From NCBI GenBank assembly GCA_963616935.1, contig CAVEMS010000001.1, positions 186,001 to 250,000 on the forward strand: a stretch of 64,000 nucleotides of DNA. Direction: 5' to 3'. Source of the stretch: UBA4951 sp963616935. Its GTDB lineage: Bacteria; Bacillota_I; Bacilli_A; RFN20; CAG-826. The notes below the pieces were generated by a model. That model was given only the letters and a program-made list of their open reading frames with translations, was not told where the DNA came from and made no database searches. Each line of letters opens with the position of its first letter. Position 1 is the first letter of the stretch. Made by a program: the position numbers and the translations under genes. This document shows, piece by piece, positions 1 to 7,859 of this stretch.

Positions 1-1
1 A

Positions 2-205
2 GACAAGACGAAGGTGGAGCTTAGCGACAAGACGAAGAAGGTCTATAACATCCTAGGCGATTACCCAGAGACGATTGTCGATTACGTGGTCCCGAGGATG
101 ATTAAGAACAAGAAGAATGGCTATGATGTCGTTTGGCTAACTAACGGCAGGGCTTTTAGAAGATTTTTGTTCGCCGGCTTCAACAAAAGGGATTTTTTCA
201 AATAG
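2..205 (+). CDS. C-terminal end of an unidentified protein (5' truncated by window edge)
   Basis: The reading frame is open from the first complete codon at base 2, so the gene begins outside the window. About 67 residues are visible, mostly charged, ending NKRDFFK. The sequence DKTK occurs twice, 8 residues apart, encoded by an exact 12-base direct repeat at 2-13 and 26-37, so the missing part may be repetitive. A GTG at 14 could act as a start, but nothing upstream can be seen to support it. I do not recognise the family and assign no function. Confidence 0.5.
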   Translation, partial: DKTKVELSDKTKKVYNILGDYPETIVDYVVPRMIKNKKNGYDVVWLTNGRAFRRFLFAGFNKRDFFK

Positions 206-292
206 AGATCGATTTCGGTTTATTGGTTTTTTCGCCCGCTTCGTTTTCTTTCGCTTTTTAGAAGCCTCTCTTGCGATTAGAATATTAGACGT

Positions 293-589
293 ATGAAAAC
301 GAGAATGGAGAAGTGGGCCAAGTACCGCGAGAAGATAAAGAACACGCCGGAAAGCAAATTCAAGAAGAAGCCTTTCTTCGTATCTTCTTCCGAAGAGGAA
401 GCGGCCGCCATCCTAGAGAAAGGCAACGTCTCAAGCGCCGTCACGATGAACTCCCTTCCGAAAAAGAGGCTCACGCCGTACGGAGTTTATCTTTCTCATA
501 AGAGAAATGTTTTCATAATGAAGCTAATTTTGCTATGCTTAGCAATCGTTGGGATGATTCTCCTTTGGCTATTATGGGTAAGGAAATAG
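293..589 (+). CDS. Small hypothetical protein with one C-terminal membrane segment
   Basis: 98 residues. The first 70 are strongly basic and polar (KKKPFF near residue 25, then SSSEEEAAA); residues about 75-95 form one hydrophobic helix followed by WVRK, so the protein is probably a tail-anchored or type II membrane protein with its bulk in the cytoplasm. It ends 4 bases before cmk and is likely cotranscribed with it. TAGAAT at 278-283 ends 9 bases before the ATG and no ribosome binding site is visible, so the mRNA may be nearly leaderless. No family recognised. Confidence 0.55.
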   Translation: MKTRMEKWAKYREKIKNTPESKFKKKPFFVSSSEEEAAAILEKGNVSSAVTMNSLPKKRLTPYGVYLSHKRNVFIMKLILLCLAIVGMILLWLLWVRK

Positions 590-593
590 AATT

Positions 594-1283
594 ATGGGCA
601 AGAACGAAGAAAAGATAATCGCCGTCGCAATCGACGGCCCGGCCGCGGCTGGCAAAAGCACCGTCGCCAAAAGGGTGGCCAAGACTTTGGGGATGACGTA
701 CGTCGATACGGGTGCGATGTATCGCGCTTTCACGTATGCCGTGATAAAAGAGGGACTAGATCCTAAGAATGAGGCCCAATCCTCGACCCTTATCCCGAAT
801 ATCCGTATCGAACTCGCGCCCGATGGCAAAGTCTATTGCAACGATGAGGACGTCACCGAGAAGATAAGGGAACCTTTGGTGTCTGGTAATGTGAGCTATA
901 TCGCCGCGATGAAGCCGGTTCGCCTTAAGCTCGTCGAACTCCAAAGGCAAATGGCCGAAAAGCAATCGGTGATAATGGACGGTCGCGATATCGGAACTTA
1001 TGTATTGCCTTCCGCCGACGTCAAAATCTTCCAAATCGCGTCCGTTAAAACGCGTGCCATCAGACGATATGAGGAGAACCTCTCCAAAGGGATACCGACG
1101 ACTTTGGAAGAGGTCGAAGAGAACGTCAAACAACGCGATTACATCGATTCTCACCGCGATTTCGCTCCCTTGAAGCCAGCTGCTGATAGCATTCTTTTAG
1201 ATACTTCTGATATGGATATCGACCAAGTCGTGTCCGAAATCCTTAGAATCATCAAAGAGAAAACTGGGAAGGAGAAAGCTTAA
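594..1283 (+). CDS. cmk: Cytidylate kinase
   Basis: 229 residues, the usual length. It phosphorylates CMP and dCMP with ATP in the cytoplasm and is needed to recycle CMP from RNA and lipid turnover. Visible are the P-loop GPAAAGKS at residues 15-22, the YVDTGAMYRA substrate-binding motif just after it, MDGRDIG in the middle and an RAIRRYEE arginine-rich lid segment. AGGAAA lies shortly before the ATG. Its stop TAA shares a base with the der start, so the two are translationally coupled, an arrangement common in Firmicutes. Confidence 0.95.
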   Translation: MGKNEEKIIAVAIDGPAAAGKSTVAKRVAKTLGMTYVDTGAMYRAFTYAVIKEGLDPKNEAQSSTLIPNIRIELAPDGKVYCNDEDVTEKIREPLVSGNVSYIAAMKPVRLKLVELQRQMAEKQSVIMDGRDIGTYVLPSADVKIFQIASVKTRAIRRYEENLSKGIPTTLEEVEENVKQRDYIDSHRDFAPLKPAADSILLDTSDMDIDQVVSEILRIIKEKTGKEKA

Positions 1284-2590
1284 TGTCTTTGGGAACGGTC
1301 AGCTTGGTCGGCTCGCCTTCTTCGGGCAAAAGCACCCTTTTCAATCGTTTCGTCGGCGAAAGAAAATCGATCGTCGAACCGACGCCTGGCGTCACCAGGG
1401 ATAGGATATATGGCAAATGCACATGGCTCACCAAGACTTTCACGGTGATTGACACCGGTGGCATCCAAGCCAAGGAAGTTCCCTTTCAGGATCTTATCAG
1501 GGCCCAAGTCGATTTGGCCCTTGAAGAAAGCGATTTGATTCTTTTTGTCGTCGATGGGAAGAAGGGCCTTACGGGCGATGATCGATATATCGCCAAGATG
1601 CTATATGGCAAAAAGAAGCCGATATACCTCGTCGTCAACAAAATAGATAACGTCGAAGAATCGGCGAATGCGGTGGAGTTCTATTCTTTGGGTCTAGGCG
1701 ATCCATATATCGTGAGCGGAGCTCATGGCATTGGCATCGGCGATCTTCTCGACGCCATAATCCATACGCTTCCGGAAAAGGAGATTCCGACGTATGGGGA
1801 TGCCATAACCTTCTCCTTGATCGGTCGTCCGAATGTTGGTAAAAGTTCCTTATCCAATAAACTGTTGGGAAAGGAAAGGACTTTGGTTTCACCGATTTCT
1901 GGAACCACAAGGGACGCAATCGACACGGCTTTTGCATGGAATAATCAAAATTTCGTCTTAATCGACACGGCTGGACTTCTCAAAAGGGGAAAGATATACG
2001 AGGCGATAGATAAGTATGCGGCGATGCGCGCTTTGGCATCGATTGAGCGTAGCCAAATCGTCCTCTTCTTGCTTGATGCATCGATGCCGATTTCCGAGCA
2101 AGACAAGCATGTCGTCGGTTATGCCGTCGATGAGCATAAGCCGATAATCGTCATCGTCAACAAGTGGGATATCGCCAAAGAAAAAGGCTTAAACAAAGAA
2201 GAATTCACGAAGAACATCCGCGATCAATTCAAATTCCTGGACTACGCTCCGATCCTTTATATAAGTGCCGCTAGCGGAAGTGGAGTAGAGCAAGTGCTTC
2301 CTAAGGTTTTGGCGGTCCACGAAGCGAGCTTAAGAAGGGTCCCAACCCCGTTACTAAATGAAATAATCCGCGATGCCCAGGCGATGAACCCGGCCCCAAA
2401 TTTCAATCATGGGCGCCTTAAGATAATTTTTTCGAACCAGGTGTCCGTCAATCCTCCGACCTTTGTCTTCTTTTGCAACAATCCAGAGACTGCTCATTTC
2501 TCATATACGAGGTATCTTGAGAACCGTTTGAGGGCTTCTTTCGACTTCGACGGAACCCCGATTCATATTATTTATCGTCTTAGAAAGTAG
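1283..2590 (+). CDS. der: Ribosome biogenesis GTPase Der (EngA)
   Basis: 435 residues with two tandem GTPase domains and a C-terminal KH-like domain, the diagnostic Der architecture; it acts in assembly of the 50S subunit. Domain 1: P-loop GSPSSGKST at 10-18, DTGG at 57-60, NKID at 119-122. Domain 2: P-loop GRPNVGKSS at 181-189, DTAG at 228-231, NKWD at 293-296. The first P-loop is unusual: Der normally has an NVGKS type there, here it is SSGKS; the Lys and Ser that bind phosphate and magnesium are kept. The ATG overlaps the cmk stop by one base. Confidence 0.96.
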   Translation: MSLGTVSLVGSPSSGKSTLFNRFVGERKSIVEPTPGVTRDRIYGKCTWLTKTFTVIDTGGIQAKEVPFQDLIRAQVDLALEESDLILFVVDGKKGLTGDDRYIAKMLYGKKKPIYLVVNKIDNVEESANAVEFYSLGLGDPYIVSGAHGIGIGDLLDAIIHTLPEKEIPTYGDAITFSLIGRPNVGKSSLSNKLLGKERTLVSPISGTTRDAIDTAFAWNNQNFVLIDTAGLLKRGKIYEAIDKYAAMRALASIERSQIVLFLLDASMPISEQDKHVVGYAVDEHKPIIVIVNKWDIAKEKGLNKEEFTKNIRDQFKFLDYAPILYISAASGSGVEQVLPKVLAVHEASLRRVPTPLLNEIIRDAQAMNPAPNFNHGRLKIIFSNQVSVNPPTFVFFCNNPETAHFSYTRYLENRLRASFDFDGTPIHIIYRLRK

Positions 2591-2732
2591 CCTTCATACA
2601 ATCGAAACTTTACGATTATTTTGCTCATAAAACATCGATGAAATCTATGTTTTTGATTAAAATAATAAAATTTTTCGTGAACATTAGCGCTTTTTCTTCG
2701 TTGCCATCGCATCTTTTTTACAAAATATAATC

Positions 2733-2761
2733 TTGTCAACCTTTAAAATAGATGCTAATTT
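2733..2761 (+). promoter_or_regulatory. Promoter of hup
   Basis: TTGTCA at 2733-2738, a 17-base spacer, then TAATTT at 2756-2761 preceded by TGC, an extended -10. Transcription would start near 2768 and give a leader of about 30 bases containing AGGAGGA before the hup ATG. The rest of the 207-base gap after der is AT-rich with no other clear element. Confidence 0.55.
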
Positions 2762-2797
2762 ATTGATATCGATTTAGCTATAGGAGGAGAAACTCAA

Positions 2798-3070
2798 ATG
2801 AATAAAGCTGAATTAATCGAAGCCGTTGCCGAAAAGGCCGAACTCCCAAAGAGAGACGCCGAAGCCGCCGTTGACGCCGTTGTCGAAGTTATCACCGCCG
2901 CCCTCGTCAAGGGTGATGCCGTGAAAATCTCCGGTTTTGGCATCTTCGAGAAGAAGCATCGCGCTGCCCGCGAAGGCACCAATCCTTCCACTCAAGAGAA
3001 GATCAACATCCCAGCCAGCACTTCTGTTTCCTTCAAAGTTTCCAAAGGACTCAAAGAGAAACTCAACTAG
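2798..3070 (+). CDS. hup: DNA-binding protein HU
   Basis: 90 residues, the standard HU length. It binds and bends DNA without sequence specificity and is a main nucleoid protein. The fold signature is present: MNKAELIEAVAEKAELPKRDAE at the start, FGIFEKKHRAAREGTNPST at the beta-arm base, and a truncated PASTSVSFKVSKGLK tail. A strong ribosome binding site (AGGAGG) precedes it and its own promoter and terminator flank it, fitting an abundantly expressed monocistronic gene. Confidence 0.96.
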   Translation: MNKAELIEAVAEKAELPKRDAEAAVDAVVEVITAALVKGDAVKISGFGIFEKKHRAAREGTNPSTQEKINIPASTSVSFKVSKGLKEKLN

Positions 3071-3089
3071 TTCTCGATAGCTAGAAAAT

Positions 3090-3118
3090 GGGCTCCGCTT
3101 CGGCGGAGCTTTTTCTTT
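3090..3118 (+). terminator. Terminator of hup
   Basis: Perfect 7-bp stem GCTCCGC / GCGGAGC (3092-3098 and 3103-3109) with a TTCG tetraloop, followed by a T-rich run. Confidence 0.9.
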
Positions 3119-3157
3119 ATTAAGGCGCTTTGTCGGCCTTCGTGCTAAGATAAGCCG

Positions 3158-3778
3158 ATGAAACGTTTACCGATTTTCGAGACGCTCAAAGAGATTTACG
3201 AAAAGAACGGCTTTTCCTTGTATATGGTCGGCGGGGCGACGCGCGACTATTGCCTCAATAGGCCTTTTGACGATTTCGATTTCGTAACTGATGCCTTGCC
3301 ATCGGAAAGCCTTTTGTTTTTAAAAGACGCAAACGACTCTTTCGCGCGATACGGCACGCTCAAAGTGAGGATCGACGGGAAGTTATGCGATGTTGCGACT
3401 CTCCGTAAGGAAGGCGATTATTTGGACCATCGTCATCCTTCGAATATTGCTTTCGTCAAAGACCCGAAAATCGATTCCGATAGGCGCGATTTCACGATAA
3501 ACGCCCTATATTTAAATAAGGATTACGAAATTCTCGATTTCCATAACGGCTTAAAGGATCTCGATGACAAAGTGATACGCTTTATCGGCGATCCTTATTC
3601 GCGGATAAAGGAAGATCCCCTTAGAATCGCCAGGGCGGAACGTTTCGCCTCGTTACTAGGCTTTGCGATCGAAGAGGGAACGCAAAAGGCGATAGATGCC
3701 CTCTATCCCTTATTGAACGAGATATCGAAAGGAAAACTCGAAGAGGAAAAAAAGAAAGGATGGAGGGGAAGAAAATGA
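3158..3778 (+). CDS. cca: Short class II CCA-adding / poly(A) polymerase-type nucleotidyltransferase
   Basis: 206 residues. The head domain is complete: VGGATRD at 24-30, the metal-binding DFDFVTD with D39 and D41, RRDFTINAL near 112-120, and GDPYSRIKEDPLRIARAERFA, which selects nucleotides in class II tRNA nucleotidyltransferases. These enzymes repair or add the tRNA CCA end and are normally about 380-450 residues; here the neck is cut short and the body and tail domains are absent. The stop overlaps the dnaD start by four bases, so this is the natural end, not an assembly break. An extended -10 (TGC then TAAGAT) ends 6 bases before the ATG, so the mRNA may be leaderless. Several tRNAs here encode CCA, so a reduced repair enzyme is plausible. 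Confidence 0.8.
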   Translation: MKRLPIFETLKEIYEKNGFSLYMVGGATRDYCLNRPFDDFDFVTDALPSESLLFLKDANDSFARYGTLKVRIDGKLCDVATLRKEGDYLDHRHPSNIAFVKDPKIDSDRRDFTINALYLNKDYEILDFHNGLKDLDDKVIRFIGDPYSRIKEDPLRIARAERFASLLGFAIEEGTQKAIDALYPLLNEISKGKLEEEKKKGWRGRK

Positions 3779-4422
3779 AAAATCCATATCAAAACGTCGT
3801 TCCTTTTTCTTATGTCATGCTTGAGACGTATAAGAAACTCGGGGTCACAGACGAAGAAGCCATTGTCATTTTGATGATCGACCACCTTTTGAATCAGGGC
3901 AACGCATTCATCAACGCCGATATGCTTTCCCTCAAGATGGGGAAATCGCCGAATGAGATCAATTCGATCATGGATTCGCTACTAAAAAAAGGTTTATTGC
4001 TATATGTGATGAAAGGAAAGATGGAGACATCATTGGCCCCTCTAAGCGAGAAATGCTATAGCCTCTTTGGCGAGATGATAGAAAGACAGCGCTCAATGAC
4101 TTTGGGGGATGAGGCGGCGAATTCCCTGTCGGAGATCATCTCCTTTTTCGAAGACAAACTATCGCGAACGCTTTCCCCATTAGAGAAGGATTCGCTTTCC
4201 GAATGGCTCCATTCCTCATATTCGGTAGATGAGATCAAAAATGCCTTGTTGGATACCATAAAGACTGGCAAAAAGACCATAAGGGCCATTGAAAAGACCC
4301 TTAAGGCGAGGAGGAAGGAAGACGATCTCCTTAAGGAAGGCGCTAGCGCCATCAATGACAATTGGGACAAAGACATCGAGGAGACGATTGCTATAACCAA
4401 AAAAATCTGGGGTGATAAATGA
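3775..4422 (+). CDS. dnaD: DnaD-family replication initiation protein
   Basis: 215 residues from the ATG at 3775. I prefer this to the ATG at 3760 because GGAGGGG at 3762-3768 is correctly spaced for it and it overlaps the upstream stop as ATGA. The N-terminal part resembles a winged-helix domain (EEAIVILMIDHLL, then the helix with MGKSPNEINSIMDSLLKKGLL); the C-terminal part (FFEDKLSRTLSPLEKDSLSEW onward) matches the DnaD/DnaB helical domain. In Firmicutes DnaD helps load the replicative helicase at oriC and at restart sites. Position before nth matches Bacillus synteny. Confidence 0.85.
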   Translation: MKNPYQNVVPFSYVMLETYKKLGVTDEEAIVILMIDHLLNQGNAFINADMLSLKMGKSPNEINSIMDSLLKKGLLLYVMKGKMETSLAPLSEKCYSLFGEMIERQRSMTLGDEAANSLSEIISFFEDKLSRTLSPLEKDSLSEWLHSSYSVDEIKNALLDTIKTGKKTIRAIEKTLKARRKEDDLLKEGASAINDNWDKDIEETIAITKKIWGDK

Positions 4423-5066
4423 AGGAAAAAGAAAGAGATATCCTCTCTTTTCTTCATGCCCAATATCCAAACGCTAAATGCGCATTGAACTTTCATAACG
4501 ATTTCGAGTGCTTGCTTGCCATCGTCCTGAGCGCCCAATCGACCGATTCGTCTGTCAATTTGGTTACGCCATCTCTTTTTGAGGCCTATCCCACGCCTTT
4601 TCTTATGGCTCAAGCGGATCTATCCGAAATCGAAATGAAGATCAAGAGAATCGGGTTATACCGCTCGAAGGCCAAACACGTCAAAGAGCTGTCTGTCGTT
4701 TTGAATGAAAAATATGATGGGAAGATTCCCTATGAGCGGGATTTATTGACAAAGCTCCCTGGCGTCGGAGAGAAGACCGCCGGCGTTTTCCTTTTGGAAA
4801 GGGCCATGATTCCCTCTCTTCCCGTCGATACTCATATATCGCGCATCGCAAAACGCTTGGGATATGCGAGAAAAAACGAAAAACCATTGCAAATCGAGCG
4901 TATTTTGGAAAAGAGTTTCCCCGAAAACGAATGGATTTTCCTCCATCACTCCCTTATCGCTTTCGGAAGGGGGATGTGCCACGCCAAAAAGCCTGTGTGC
5001 GAAACGTGCCCACTTAAGAAATATTGCCGCCTTCAAAAGAAAACCTTATCGACGACCGGAAGATAA
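4419..5066 (+). CDS. nth: Endonuclease III
   Basis: 215 residues, normal length. A DNA glycosylase/AP lyase that removes oxidised pyrimidines. Helix-hairpin-helix LPGVGEKTAG at about 113-122 carries the catalytic lysine (K119), and D137 in PVDTHISR is the second catalytic residue. The C-terminal 4Fe-4S ligands are all present with standard spacing: C187, C194, C197, C203. It overlaps dnaD by four bases (ATGA) and its last 34 bases overlap the convergent recU. Confidence 0.95.
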   Translation: MKEKERDILSFLHAQYPNAKCALNFHNDFECLLAIVLSAQSTDSSVNLVTPSLFEAYPTPFLMAQADLSEIEMKIKRIGLYRSKAKHVKELSVVLNEKYDGKIPYERDLLTKLPGVGEKTAGVFLLERAMIPSLPVDTHISRIAKRLGYARKNEKPLQIERILEKSFPENEWIFLHHSLIAFGRGMCHAKKPVCETCPLKKYCRLQKKTLSTTGR

Positions 5067-5638
5067 TCGATGCGCGGCTTGAATCCTTCTTTCACCGGAT
5101 AGCCGTGCTTTTTTATTTCATCGAAAGGAATCGACTTCCTTGGCTTTTCGTGGTAGAAAGCGCAGACATATTCGGCGGGCAGCAGATAGACTTCGGAGAA
5201 AAGGATGAGCTCAATTAAGAAAAACGCTATGCCGCCATGCCTTATCACCGATTCGAGGTGCTCGACCTGCTGTTTGGCTATGTTGCCTAATGGTAAGGCT
5301 GTTTTGGAATGGGTGCTTTTGGCTTCGAAATCGAGGTATTTGCCGCGATATATGCCATTATAGTCGGTCGTGCTTTGCGCCTCGAAATAGGCTTTCGTGA
5401 TGACGGCTCCTTTCGAATAGTCGACTTTGACGATGTTTATCGGCGTTGGCCTCTTATAGATGATGGCCAAATCCTTATCCCTATATATCTGATTCGTCTC
5501 ATTCAAATCGTCTTCGAAAGATTGTCCGCGGTTGGCCGCGCTAAGGATATGCCTTCCCTTTAGTGGGCTCTCTTTCTTCTTTTTGCGTTCCGTTACTTTG
5601 GCTTTCGGTTTCACTCCGGGAGGGTAATGGATGTTCAT
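5033..5638 (-). CDS. recU: Holliday junction resolvase RecU
   Basis: 201 residues from the ATG at 5638, chosen because AAAGGAG lies 8 bases upstream, because RecU proteins begin with a short basic MxIxYP segment as here, and because it overlaps the upstream stop as ATGA. RecU cuts four-way junctions in homologous recombination and chromosome segregation. Characteristic stretches are NRGQSFEDDLNETN, YKRPTPINIVKVDY, the catalytic region YLDFEAKST and QQVEHLESVIRHGGIAFF. In Bacillus it sits close to gpsB and rnpB, as it does here. The far end overlaps nth by 34 bases. Confidence 0.95.
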   Translation of the reverse strand: MNIHYPPGVKPKAKVTERKKKKESPLKGRHILSAANRGQSFEDDLNETNQIYRDKDLAIIYKRPTPINIVKVDYSKGAVITKAYFEAQSTTDYNGIYRGKYLDFEAKSTHSKTALPLGNIAKQQVEHLESVIRHGGIAFFLIELILFSEVYLLPAEYVCAFYHEKPRKSIPFDEIKKHGYPVKEGFKPRIDYLPVVDKVFF

Positions 5639-6360
5639 TTGAACGTCTCCTTTATTGAACTCTCCCATTTTTCGACTGTCAGATCTTTGCCATCCGAAAG
5701 CGCCTTGAACGCCTCTTTCAAAGGGGCTGGGAGCCTTTTGTTATGGGCAAGTGCCAATTCGTATTGCTTGCTTAGGATATCGGTCCTTTTGAAGATCTCG
5801 TTATAGAGGCGATAGAGGTTATAGGCGTCCGATAAAGCGTCGTGCTCACGCCCTTCGAACGGTATCTCGAAGATATTTAGGTAATTATGGAGCGAATAGG
5901 GGTTGCCGTTTTGGTCTTGGACATATTGCGATAAGAACGATTGGAAGTCGAAATGGAGGTCGATGATGTGCTCCGTCATCTCAGGGTCAGCCTCTTTATT
6001 CATGGCGGCGCTCGAATGCATTATCACGACGTCATGCGAACCGAAGGTCACGAAACGGGCGCTTTTCCAATATCCTCCGACGTATTGTCTGAATTCTTCG
6101 ATTGCTTCTTTGAAAGGTATTCCCTCTTTTTTGAGTTTCTCTTCCGTTATCCCAGTCAGGTTCACGACGATTCTGCCGATCGGGTTTCTCGCTTTGACGA
6201 AACGACGGAAAGGCTGGCCGACCTTGATCGGCTTGCCGGCATCATCGAGCAAGACGCGGTAAGCGCCTATTTCTATCAATTCGTGACTGAAAGCTGTGGC
6301 TTCTAAATCCATGAATACGAGGCAATGGGCGTTTTTTATGGCTTTTCTGACGATTTTCAT
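5635..6360 (-). CDS. DEDDh 3'-5' exonuclease (DnaQ/KapD-like)
   Basis: 241 residues. The RNase T/DnaQ exonuclease core is visible: FMDLEATAF near the start provides the first D and E, SHDVVIM the middle aspartate, and HDALSDAYNLYRLY the DEDDh histidine and last aspartate. It probably degrades single-stranded nucleic acid ends, but whether the target is DNA or RNA cannot be told. It is the first gene of a two-gene unit with recU. Two overlapping TAGAAT copies lie at 6371-6381 on the complement; the nearer leaves 10 bases before the ATG. Confidence 0.85.
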   Translation of the reverse strand: MKIVRKAIKNAHCLVFMDLEATAFSHELIEIGAYRVLLDDAGKPIKVGQPFRRFVKARNPIGRIVVNLTGITEEKLKKEGIPFKEAIEEFRQYVGGYWKSARFVTFGSHDVVIMHSSAAMNKEADPEMTEHIIDLHFDFQSFLSQYVQDQNGNPYSLHNYLNIFEIPFEGREHDALSDAYNLYRLYNEIFKRTDILSKQYELALAHNKRLPAPLKEAFKALSDGKDLTVEKWESSIKETFK

Positions 6361-6484
6361 CTTCCTAAATATTCTATTCTACAATTCCCTTTTGCACTAG
6401 ATGGATAAGACGCTCATTCGCTTAGAAACAGCCAAAGTCGATTCTTGTATAGTCCTTCGCTCTTAAATATAATTTAAGGGCGCT

Positions 6485-6889
6485 ATGGAAAAGAAGGTTC
6501 AGCTTTCAATCGATGCCATTTACAAGGAAAAGTTCGAGAAGGATGTGAAGGGATATAACCCTGATCAGGTCGATTCTTTCTTGGACAAAGTCATTTCCGA
6601 TTATGACGCTTTCGAAAGCATAATCTCCTCGAAAGACGCGCAAATCGAAGGGTATAGAAGAGAGCTCGAAGAACTAAAGAAGCTTATGGATGCTTCTTCT
6701 GGCGACCGCGAGCGACTAAGGCAACTTGAGCGTGATAACTCAGTCATGCGAGAGAAGCTCGATTCGATCAAGCCTGGGGATGCCCCCAATGCCGAGAACA
6801 TGAAGTATCTTCAGCTCATCAACAGATACGAGACATTCTTGCATGACGAAGGCTATGATCCCAAAACCCTGAGAAAAAGGAGTGTCTGA
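6485..6889 (+). CDS. gpsB: GpsB/DivIVA-family cell division protein
   Basis: 134 residues. The N-terminal DivIVA membrane-binding motif is clear (IYKEKFEKDVKGYNPDQVDSFLDKV), followed by a coiled coil at about 40-95 and a C-terminal helical tail (NRYETFLHDEGYD). GpsB coordinates division and peptidoglycan synthesis proteins in Firmicutes, and its gene lies next to rnpB in Bacillus as here. Longer than typical GpsB (about 100), so DivIVA-like is possible. TATAAT at 6468-6473 ends 11 bases before the ATG; AAGGG at 6476-6480 is at most a weak, close ribosome site. The stop abuts the first helix of rnpB. Confidence 0.88.
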   Translation: MEKKVQLSIDAIYKEKFEKDVKGYNPDQVDSFLDKVISDYDAFESIISSKDAQIEGYRRELEELKKLMDASSGDRERLRQLERDNSVMREKLDSIKPGDAPNAENMKYLQLINRYETFLHDEGYDPKTLRKRSV

Positions 6890-7218
6890 TTCCGGCCCAG
6901 GCGACCGCTGGTTATCCAGAGGAAAGTCCATGCTCGCACATCCTGAGATGGATGTAGTGATTGCGCTAGGCCAATCAATAAGCCTAGGCACGTTGGAGTG
7001 CGTGACGGCGTGAGAGGAGTCTCTTGCAGACGATTCTCCCTAAGGTGCCACAGAGACGAGCTTGTTGGCGACAACAAGGTGAAACGCGGTAAACCCCACA
7101 AGCGAGAAACCCAAATTTGGTAGGGGAAGGAGAGAATCCGAATTCAAGGAGACTCCCCCAGGGAAACCTGAGATGAATGTTCGCCCTAGACAGAACATGG
7201 CTTATCGGGCCGGAAACT
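6887..7218 (+). ncRNA. rnpB: RNase P RNA, type B
   Basis: Catalytic RNA of RNase P, which trims tRNA 5' leaders. Conserved blocks are readable in order: GAGGAAAGTCCATGCTCGCAC near 6920, GGTGCCACAGAGACGA, GAAACGCGGTAAACCCC, GCGAGAAACCCAAATTTGG and the 3' ACAGAACATGGCTTAT. Helix P1 is formed by TTCCGGCCC (6890-6898) with GGGCCGGAA (7207-7215), which fixes both ends. At about 330 bases it is shorter than Bacillus subtilis rnpB (about 400), so some peripheral helices are reduced. P1 begins one base after the gpsB stop. Confidence 0.95.
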
Positions 7219-7234
7219 CCATCTGATCGTTATT

Positions 7235-7858
7235 ATGAAAATGAATATCCCAACAAAAATCACCTGTTCGAGAATTGCGCTTGTCGCCATTCTTTTCTTG
7301 GGGCTTATCGTTTTGGATTTCATACCGGATCTCGAAATCCCGACATACGGTCCCGTCAATTTGGTATATCTGATCGCTTGCATCGTTTTCGTTGTCGCTT
7401 CCTTGACCGATTTCCTCGATGGCTACTTAGCCAGAAAATGGAACCAGGTCACCGATCTTGGCAAATTCTTGGATCCCATCGCCGATAAGCTTTTGGTCAA
7501 CGCCTCTTTGCTCTATCTCATGCTTCCTCATTTTGGGGAAGAAGGGCTTACGATCCCGATGTTTTGCGTAATCCTTATGATTATGCGCGACCTGATAGTT
7601 GATGCCCTTCGCTTCGTCGCTTCTAGCAAAGGCCGCGTTTTGGCCGCCAATATTTTCGGGAAGGCGAAAACGGTTTTGCAAATGGTCGCCATTCCGATGG
7701 TTTTCTTGAACGGCTGGCCGTTCAGCTATTTCGATATGGGGTGGGATAATAGCTATCGCATCGCGACGATATTCGTCTATCTTGCAACCCTTATGTCCGT
7801 TTTATCCGGCATTATTTATGTCGTTTCCAATAAGGATGTGCTAAAAGAGGAGAAATAA
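7235..7858 (+). CDS. pgsA: CDP-diacylglycerol--glycerol-3-phosphate 3-phosphatidyltransferase
   Basis: 207 residues. It makes phosphatidylglycerol phosphate, the committed step to anionic phospholipids, in the membrane. The CDP-alcohol phosphatidyltransferase signature is complete in DFLDGYLARKWNQVTDLGKF followed by LDPIADK. Four to six hydrophobic helices are visible. The start could be 7235 or the ATG six bases later; NIPTKITCSRI is the conserved beginning in either case and there is no strong ribosome site. Placement with cinA and recA is the common Firmicute order. Confidence 0.94.
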   Translation: MKMNIPTKITCSRIALVAILFLGLIVLDFIPDLEIPTYGPVNLVYLIACIVFVVASLTDFLDGYLARKWNQVTDLGKFLDPIADKLLVNASLLYLMLPHFGEEGLTIPMFCVILMIMRDLIVDALRFVASSKGRVLAANIFGKAKTVLQMVAIPMVFLNGWPFSYFDMGWDNSYRIATIFVYLATLMSVLSGIIYVVSNKDVLKEEK

Positions 7859-7859
7859 G

